From Polytrichum commune (Eukaryota > Streptophyta > Polytrichopsida > Polytrichales > Polytrichaceae), in the NCBI GenBank assembly GCA_950295325.1, contig OX485806.1, forward strand, positions 31,310,001 to 31,374,000: 64,000 bases of DNA. The letters are read 5' to 3'. This document shows positions 56,567 to 64,000 of the stretch, one piece after another. Under the pieces are notes generated by a model. That model searched no databases. It saw only the letters and a program-made list of their open reading frames with translations, and was not told where the DNA came from. Position 1 is the stretch's first letter; the number at the start of each line of letters is the position of its first letter. Position numbers and translations under genes: made by a program.

Positions 56567-59500
56567 TTAGGCTTCAGTGACCCACAAGCTGCCGTCAACG
56601 TAGCCGAGACTAAGGAACGGCGCTGCTTGCGCATCCGTGAGCTCGTGGGACCAGGCCGCTCGCCCGGCTTCGTTGGCTCCGGGGCCAAAGCACTTGTACT
56701 GCCCGTAGAATGCAGTTCTGCAACCAGAAATCCAAGAAGCAGTATTAGCAGCCTGCACTAGCTTGGAACACAAGAAATTTGCTGAAACATTTCTATGATT
56801 TTGAAGTAAAAAGAAAGAATGAAAGATGACGAAGAATGTTGCCACCTGCGTCCATTATGATAATAGCTTCATTTTCAAGTTGGTCTCAGTCTATGTAATC
56901 TCAAAACAGCCATTACGAGAACTAGAGGGCTCCGAAGACTACTGCCTCCTTTGGAAGGTGTACACCTTTAACGGGCGCAGACAAGTCGGCTGGCACCTAT
57001 CACTCCCATGGGACGTAAGCCCCTAGATTCCCACATAGTCGGTTCAAAATCCAGTTCACCATGATACCCCACTATGATTGAGTGACTCATCCACTATGAT
57101 TGAGTGACTCATAGGTGGGAGGGTGCACCGGAAATCAAGTGCTAGGAAGGTCACCCATCCGAGTACTATTCCGGCCTTAGGGCGGCTTAACCTCGGAGTT
57201 CCCATGGTAATTATCCAGGGTAAGACCTTGCGTTTGGATGATGCAACATCTATGCTTCCTCGGTCCACTTTGATTCCTCGTTAGCGACCCAAGGTTAAGA
57301 GGGACACAAGTCATGTCGGGAATGTAATTAACAGGTCAGTTCTTTGATGAATCAAAATCTCAAGGGAGCCACCACCATGTGAAATTTTACAAGTTGGGGA
57401 ACTTACGTCTGGCGGGCGGGGTCGCCCCAGTTGTACCAGCCAACGGGATTGATGATGTTGGCGAATTCGGTGAAGGCGAAGACGACGCGAGAGTAAGGTC
57501 CCCACGCACGCCCCAAAAACACGATCGCCGGACCCGATCCTGTGACCTTGCAATTCACGAACGAGTAGCCGGTATCCTCGTTGGCGCTCAGCCTCTTCTG
57601 GGCGGTCAGGGAACCGCCGGCCGATGGGAGCACTCGCAGCTCACAATTCTGCAATGAAGAAAAATCCAAAGAGTTAGAGTTCTAAGTTGCACGTGGAGCT
57701 GGCTTTATTTCCTTACCAAAAACCTTACGATTTTTCAACCCTGGGTTGGAGTTGCTTCAACATCATTTTGAGCATGCACTATTTTGAAAGTGCTTTCCAG
57801 TGTTGGTCCTTTTTCTTAAAAAAACAAAAGAAAACCATTTGGGTATCTGTTATGAGAGTTACACATTTTTCAATACCCTTCGGGTCTATATGCATTGCAA
57901 AATTGCCCTAGTATCAATGTAGTTTAGAATGGTAGTGACCAAATAAGAACTCGGGTGTTCAAAGATTCTCTCACCTTGACTTACCCACAAATTATCAGTA
58001 TTTTACTGGTATTATGATTTTGGTACCCACGGATAGATTCTTTATACCATTATTGATGTTGACTATCGATACCATGCATTCACCTATATACCAACACATC
58101 ATTGGTGTTTTCAACGTGTAATTTAATGTGAGTGTTTTCTTGGGTTACAGACTCTACACAAGTTCTATGGATTTCCTTATAGAGTGAACAAATTGTAATG
58201 CCATGGGGGTCCGCAGGGTCACTAACTTTAGAGTTTAGATGAACTGCTTCTAAAGGGTTGTAAAGATGACGACAGTTGGACACTGTAAATGTTACTGAAT
58301 GGTACCAATGGATTCCAAGCTGGAGAAAACTTTAAAGTGCAATGAGTATGTTCTAATTAATTCCACATGGCAGAGGTTGGGATTGTAAGTAGCACCTTGT
58401 ACAGGGACTTGCCGTCACCAAAGATGAAGTCCACGGACCCCACGATGAGAGAGTCTTTGAAGTAGTGACGGCCTCTGTCGTCGTAGAGTGTGTCCTGGTG
58501 TCCGTAGAATGCGCAGCCGTAGAAGGCATTGAAGTCTCCAGTTGTGCGCAAGGCAACCGCTTGCTGCTGAGCTCCTCCGTTTGGTGGGGGTGATGCATTC
58601 TGCAATGAACAAATGACAACGTTAGTATTTCTCATCAAACTTTGAATATACTCTGTAGATTCCTGTTCTAGAGATGGCATCATACGTAGGCTTAATCCAA
58701 GTTTACACTACTAGGCTTAGACGTGCAATTTTTGAAGGGACTTTGGTATAGTGTGGATTCAACAAGGTTTCTTTCAAACTCGGACTATTGCAAATTTCTT
58801 CACCATTCCCCAAATCACTGTTAATTACACTTCCCACTACACTGGAGGTGACGTTCAGAGCTCAAACTTGCAATTTGTGGAGAAATTTGGTACTTGGAAT
58901 CCAGGGGTGGCAACTACCTATAGCACCGTCTTTAGAACTTTGTTTCGAGCTGCTAAACCATTTCTAAGAAGCATTACTTGGGAGCTCCTTTCGTTTATTG
59001 AGCATTTTTAAGATTAAAATTTCTCTTAAAAAAACTAATTTTTTTCTTAGAAGTGAAATTCAACACCTAGGAGGTCTGGATGGTGACCCATGTTTTAGAA
59101 AAATTGCTTCTATTTAGTTTTAAAGCTGACACTTGAGAATGCAAACCTTTTCTAATTTTAAACAAATTAGTACCAATAGCTTCCTTCAATGTCCTCTTTC
59201 CAAAAAATGTTTCTCCTCTCTGTTTGAAAAAATAAAATAAAATAAAATAAATCATCGATGATCCATTAGAAGTATTAGAGGTGATTTAAAAGGAACTGTT
59301 TTAAAAGGGGGAGTTGCCACCCTGGGCTTTGTATTGACAAGATTTTATGCTTGAAATAGGCTCATGATTGTGTTAATTTGGGCGTTAATAATTATTTACC
59401 TCGAACGTGATGTTTCGGGCAGTGAAGTAAGGAGCGCTGACACCGAATGTGGAGGTGGTGTACGTTGTGCCGGAGTCACCTGCCGCATTCGTGGAGGTGA

Positions 59501-61092
59501 TCTTCGTCACGTCACGCCCCGCGCCTTGCAACGTGATGTGCTGCTTGGATTTCAGCACAACCACCCTTTCCCTGCAAGAAGTAAAAATGTGCATATGAGA
59601 TCACCTAGGCTCCAAGAAAATTCGATTTTTCTACCTTGACATGACATGAGATGGTGCGATGTTCTCGGACACAAGTTGACAACTTTTATCCAAATCTCAA
59701 ACTATTGAGAGCTTGGGAGCCAATCCTCTTGGAAGATCTCAATCACTTTGAGAGTGAATAAAGTGGCCATGCTCGCACAAACTTATTGAATTATGAAACA
59801 AAGTAAGCTAGTTAGAATTCGTGACGAGCTAAAGAATCCTTGGAAGTACATGGGAGTGGACCGATATATGAAGACTCTCAACACTCCTCAGCGACCTCCT
59901 TGACGTCAATTAGTATTTTGGCCATTCATTCCCATTATCAAGAGGCGCCAAGGTGAGCTCAAACTCTTAATGAGTTTTGGGTTTTTTTCTAAGCGACTTT
60001 GATGAGGTAGCTTAGGATTTTGACCGAGAGCTTGGCATAGTCTTTCCTTTCACCATCAAAGTCAGCATAGATGCGTTGGAAAACCGGTAAAAAGTTCAAG
60101 CTCTGAAGTTGATATCTCATGTATTCAGTAGAGTTGAGTGAACTCTTTAATCTCTCAATTTCTGAGCTCCTCTCGAGCTCTAATTATTTTAAAAGGCCCA
60201 ACCTAAGGTCCCTCAAAGATTGACAATGCAAAAACCTTCACTGTTGGGTACCATATTGAAACTTGATTAATCAGCACTAGTAATATTACCCTCTCCAGCT
60301 CCATCCCAAAAAGATTTACTAAAACAAGAAGAAGAAGAAGGGATCCACGTCATGACCAACTTTTTATTATCGGGTTCTTCGAAGTTTGAGATGAGATGCG
60401 ATACTACGTACTCACACACAGGTGCCGGCGTTCACTTTGATGGTCATAAAGATGTTGTGAAGCAGACCTAAGGTCCCGCAACGTTAGACAATGCTAAAAC
60501 ACACCCTCAATGCACATTGGGTACCATATTGAAACTTGACTCTTCGGCACTAGTGATAGTATCCCCCTCCAGCTCCATGCCAAAAAGACTTAGCAAACAA
60601 AAGCAACAAAAGCAAAAAAACAAGTCATGATCCACGTCGTGACCAAGGTTTAGTGAAGTGCGAGGTATATCATGGAATATTGGGAAGAAGAACTGACACA
60701 TAGGTGCCGGCGTTCACTTTGATGGTGACGGGGCTCTTGTTGTGAAGGGGAACTGCATTGATAGCTTCGTTGATGGTTTTGTAGTTGCCTGCTCCACTCT
60801 GGTCCACCACGATGACCAACTCTCCCACTTTACTCGCCAGCTCCTCCACATTACTGCCAGCGCTCTTGGCAGCACTCTCATACGCCGCATGCTTGGCTCC
60901 CACACTCTCCACCCATGCCTCGAAGCTGGCGATCACCTCCGCTCTTGTCCCCGGCACTGCTTTCTTAGCAGCACCAGCAGCAGCAACAGGTTGAAGAGCA
61001 GAGGAGGTCAACAGCACCAGAGCCACAGCCATGACGGCAACTTTTGCCACTGTGGACGAGGAGGAGCTCAGCATCGTCGTCATCCCAGCCAT
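56567..61092 (-). CDS. PME: PME-C, pectin methylesterase, complete
   Basis: Secreted CE8 pectinesterase of about 387 residues. Exons (minus): 61092-60698, 59571-59400, 58599-58396, 57648-57407, 56717-56567 (TAA 56569-56567). Intron phases 2, 0, 0, 2. The exon 1 donor is GTCAGT and the exon 3 donor GTGCTA, both weaker than average; the other donors are standard. The start sits in AACAATGGC, the plant initiation consensus. Residues 12-38 form an Ala/Val/Leu-rich signal peptide. A short charged helix-like stretch (45-88) precedes [16 protein letters not shown]. Key residues: Gln202, Gln224, Asp225, Asp246, Arg304 and Trp306 (LGRAW). Exon 5 gives [20 protein letters not shown] and ends [15 protein letters not shown]. 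Intron 1 contains a family J repeat and the exon-end duplication; intron 4 contains a 5S-derived element. Probably functional. Confidence 0.95.
57067..57112. repeat. 24-bp tandem duplication in PME-C intron 4
   Basis: CCACTATGATTGAGTGACT is present twice in tandem (57067 and 57091). It lies in the tail of the 5S-derived element, where copy 2 (54228) has a single version. Confidence 0.85.
57121..57246 (-). mobile_element. 5S rRNA-derived element, copy 1, in PME-C intron 4
   Basis: On the minus strand a 126-bp stretch follows plant 5S rRNA end to end: GTTGCATCATCC, ATGGGAACTCCGAGGTTAAG, CCGCCCTAAGGCCGG, AATAGTACTCGGATGGGTGA, CC, then CTTGATTTCCGGTGCACCC. The internal Pol III control regions (GTTAAGC..., GATGGGTGACC) are recognisable. 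Sequence continues beyond the 5S part in both directions and the 3' tail is shared with 54350-54400, so this is a dispersed element and not a 5S gene. Cassandra-type miniature LTR retrotransposons carry 5S sequence in their LTRs and are widespread in vascular plants; a 5S-headed SINE is the alternative. It looks old. Confidence 0.75.
59225..59252. repeat. (AAAAT)n in PME-C intron 2
   Basis: AATAAAATAAAATAAAATAA pentanucleotide run. Confidence 0.85.
59690..60190 (+). repeat. dispersed repeat family J, copy 3, in PME-C intron 1
   Basis: Contains TCTAAGCGACTTTGATGAGG, TAGCTTAGGATTTTGACC, GAGAGCTTGGC, CACCATCAAAGTC, AAGTTCAAGCTCTGAAG and GAGCTCCTCTCGAGCTC, matching 37080-37540 and the reverse of 9956-10560. 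Opposite orientation to the gene. Confidence 0.55.
60195..60759 (-). repeat. two-unit duplication (period 282 bp) spanning PME-C exon 1 end
   Basis: Units 60195-60463 and 60469-60759 share GACAATGCxAAAAC, TTGGGTACCATATTGAAACT, TxGGCACTAGTxATA, CTCCAGCTCCATxCCAAAAA, ATCCACGTCxTGACCAA and the exon end GGTGCCGGCGTTCACTTTGA (60421 and 60703). The right unit is the real exon 1 end ([10 protein letters not shown]). The left copy, inside intron 1, reads [10 protein letters not shown] and is followed by GTGAGT, a stronger donor than the real GTCAGT. Confidence 0.85.
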
Positions 61093-61203
61093 TGTTGCAA
61101 AGTTACCAAATTTTGATGACGACCGAGCTCCGATTAACCTGTTGACACAACAACAGAAATTGTTAAACTAGAAGTTTGACCAATATTTTGATGATTTATT
61201 CTT

Positions 61204-64000
61204 GTGGCCGGTAGTTATTTAGTAAGTGGACCTGAGCCAACCAGCTTCCACCATTTAACCCTTGATAGAAATTTATCACCCCTTTCGACACAAGCACCTA
61301 ACGGATCCACTCACACTACTAATGAAGTGCACCACAGCACTCACTTTTCCCGAATGGCTTCAGAAAGACTAGGTAACCTACCAACATTAAATCCTGGCCT
61401 AGAATCCTATTGATATTCACTTCAACACAAGCAGCTGATGAACCCTGAGGAGCTTGCCAGTATTTGCCAAGCTGATCCCACTAACACTACTAAAGTGCAC
61501 CACAGAACTCTCTTCCCCCAAAATGACTTCAGAAATACTAAAGGAGCTCCACATCCCAGCCATTGCAGGAAACCAAATCTTCATGAGTTCCAAATCTGTT
61601 GTCACAAGAACAGAAATTATACTACATTCTCCAAAATCCTACCCTCGCCAGAATCGTACCACTCTTTTCAGCTCAAGCAGTTGGAACTCCATCAGGAGCT
61701 TGCAACCTCCCTAAACCCTCCCAAATTTTGCCACTGGCAATACTGAAGTGCAGCACAAAACTTTCCTCCCCCAATGAAAACAGAAATACTTTAAAATCAT
61801 TTGATGCTCTGGTCACAAGTAACCAATTATTTAGCTATAAAACTGAATCCTGTGTAGAATCCTACCCCTTTCAGATCTAGTAGCTGATGAAATTTGAGAA
61901 CCTTGCCAGAATTGGCTACTCTGGTCCCACTAGTTATCACTCCTTAAGTGCAGCAGGCCCCATTCATGAGCTAAACCCTGTGTAGAGTCCTACCTCACTT
62001 TCAACTCAAGCAGCTGCAACCCCAGGAGCTGACAACCTTCAAGAACGTAACCGAAAAATCTGCCAAGCTAGTGGCACTGTCACCACTGAAGTGCAGCACA
62101 AATCTCCCCCAAAACAGCCTTCCCCCAATGACAACACAAACACTAGACTCTCCTGATGGTAACGCAATTCTTGAGATATCAAACCTTTCAACCCTGACAT
62201 CCAGAATCCTACTACTTTTTTCAGCTCAAGCAGTTGCGACTCCATCCTGAGCTTGACACAACCTCCCTAACCCAACCCAACTTTGCCAAGAAAGATGCCA
62301 CTGTCACTAGTAAATTGCAGCACAGAAACTTCCTTCCCCCAATGACAAGAGAGCACTCTAATACTTCGAAAGTTTGGATTCTGCTGACTGCAAGTAACCT
62401 TTGCTAAACCCTTGAGCTAAACCCTGGCGAGAATCCTACCCGTCTTTTCAGACAAGCAGTTCCAACTCCAGGAGCTTACAACCTCGCTCACTTGGCCCAA
62501 AATCTGCCAAGAAGGTGCCACTTTCACTACTGAAATGCAGCACAGAACTCCCCTTCCCCCAATGAGTGACAGAGATACTAGACTCTCCTTTTGAGGACCC
62601 AATTCTTGAGCTGAACCATTAAACCCTGTCTAGAATCCTACCCCGCTTTTCAGCTGAACCAGCTGAAACTCGTGTCAGAAATTTGCAACCTCCCTACTGA
62701 GCCCCAAATTTTGCCAAGAAGGTGCCACTGTCAATACTAAGACTCCCTTCCTCCAATGACAACAGAAGCACTAGACTCTTTAAGACCTCAAATTCCTGTT
62801 GCAGGTAACCCCATTCTTAACCTGAACCACTAAATCCTCCCTAGGATCCTACCTTTAGTACTTTCAGATCAAGAAGCTGAAAATCGACTCAGAAGTTTGC
62901 AACCTCCCTTAGAACTTACCCAAAAGTTTGCCAAGAAGGTGCCATTGTCAAATCTACTAAAGTCCACAACAAAACCGCCTTTCTCAATGACAACAGAAAC
63001 ACGAGACTCGAGTCTCTGGATTCTCTTGTTGCAAACAACCCAATGTTGGAGCGCAAAAGCATTAACCCCTGTCGAGAATCCTACCCCACTTTTCAGCTCA
63101 AGCAGTAGTAACACCAGCAGGAGCTTGCAAGATCCCTAATCCAACCCAAAATTGTCCAAGCTGGTCCCACTGTCACTACTCAAGTCCAGCAGCACTGAAC
63201 TCCCCCAAAACTCCAAGCTTTCCCCAATAACAACAGACACACTAGACTCTCCTGATGGTAACCCAGTTCTTCACATAAACCATTAAACCCTGTCTACACA
63301 TATGTGCAATTCTACCACTTCTTCCAGATCAAGCAGCTCATGAAACTCGAATTAGGAGCTCTGCAAGCAGCAAAATTTCTAACCTACCCCTAAAAAATGC
63401 CAAGAAAATGCCACTGACTCTACCAAAAAAAATGCCAAGAAGACTGTCACTACTAAAGTGCAGCACAAAACTCCCAGCTTCCCCTCATCGACAACGGAAA
63501 CACTAGACCTCAAGTCTTTGGATTCTCCTGTCACAGGCCACCCAATTCTTGAGCAAAACTATTGCTCCCTCTCCACTTAGAATCCTACCTCATAACTTTT
63601 CAGCTCAAGCAGCTGAGACTCGACTCAGGAGCTCAAGAAACCTCTCTATATTACCCCAAAATTTTGCCAAGATGGTGCCACCGACTGACACTACTAAAGT
63701 GCAGCACAAAGCTGCCACATTCCTCCCAACGACAACAGAAACATTATGCGGACCTCAAATCCTTGGATTCTCCTGTTGCAGGCCACCCAATTCTTGAGCT
63801 AAACCATTTCTCCCTCTCTACTTAGGCTCGTACCCATCCCATGACTTTTTAGCTCAAGCAGCAGAAACTGGACTCAGGAGCTCGACAAACCTCCCTACCT
63901 TACCCCGAAATATTTGCCAAAATGGTGCTGCTATCACCACAAAAAGTGCAGCACAAAACTGCCTTCCCCCAATGACAACAGAAACACCACAAGACCTCTC
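61204..64000. repeat. satellite-like tandem array, about 225-bp unit, upstream of PME-C
   Basis: About 12-13 diverged units run off the right edge. TTTTCAGCTCAAGCAGxTG landmarks occur near 61422, 61670, 61873, 62000, 62220, 62446, 62650, 62865, 63093, 63325, 63599 and 63850 (spacing 127-274, mostly 203-251). Other unit words: GGAGCTTGCAACCTCCCTAA, TTTTGCCAAGAAGGTGCCAC, TGTCACTACTAAAGTGCAGC, ACTCCCTTCCCCCAATGAC, AACAGAAACACTAGACTCTC, AGCTAAACCATTAAACCCTG and TAGAATCCTACC. The first unit lies about 110 bp upstream of the PME-C start codon. Pro/Ser/Leu-rich frames inside are by-products of the repeat. Confidence 0.9.

Noticed and set aside
60742-61116. 124-codon plus-strand frame opposite PME-C exon 1
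   Set aside because: Antisense shadow; the minus-strand protein has the signal peptide and the QSGAG..YKTI motif.
61438-61880. Pro/Ser-rich overlapping frames in the right-hand region
   Set aside because: They are produced by the tandem repeat units; all three frames are open by composition and do not extend between units.
1-64000. CRISPR arrays, bacterial operons, phage or plasmid functions
   Set aside because: No spaced short palindromic repeats, ribosome-binding sites or gene packing; the DNA is clearly plant nuclear.

Overview
The window is nuclear DNA of a land plant. It carries three intron-containing pectin methylesterase (pectinesterase, PME) genes, long AT-rich intergenic spacers packed with decayed non-coding repeats, plant-type TTTAGGG heptamers and a 5S rRNA-derived element. 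No operon-like gene packing or bacterial signal is visible. The species cannot be named from the sequence. Introns of roughly 0.1 to 1.9 kb and the repeat load would suit a large-genome plant, possibly seedless, but that is inference.

Layout. At 1-2192 is PME-A on the minus strand, with exons 1-4 present and the last exon beyond the left edge. From about 2250 to 39960 no convincing host gene is seen. This stretch holds several families of short terminal-inverted-repeat elements (MITEs), a decayed LINE 3' end (27560-28400), tRNA-derived SINEs (30877-31041, 33358-33500, perhaps 29610-29775 and 40874-40995), local tandem duplications (12371-12945, 20010-20345, 20959-22440, 33793-34460) and simple repeats. 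PME-B (39962-46391, minus) and PME-C (56567-61092, minus) are complete five-exon genes encoding about 390 and 387 residues. Between them lie more MITEs, a repeated PME-C-type 3' flank (53.3-54.2 kb) and two 5S-derived elements. A satellite-like array of about 225-bp units begins about 110 bp upstream of the PME-C start codon and runs off the right edge.

The three PMEs are paralogues in the same orientation. They share four intron positions and phases (2,0,0,2), a signal peptide, no long PRO inhibitor domain, all catalytic residues and an LGRAW motif in place of the commoner LGRPW. They are predicted to be secreted and to demethylesterify wall homogalacturonan.

The most unusual observation is that in all three genes short tandem duplications span an exon 3' end and its 5' splice site, so the downstream intron carries extra copies of the exon end plus donor. 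The clearest case is five units of about 97 bp at the exon 1/intron 1 junction of PME-B. PME-C has one extra 282-bp unit at exon 1. PME-A has one extra 222-bp unit at exon 3 and a weaker copy at exon 1. A second notable set is a hAT-like MITE family with intact 8-bp target duplications, one copy of which sits in PME-B intron 2.
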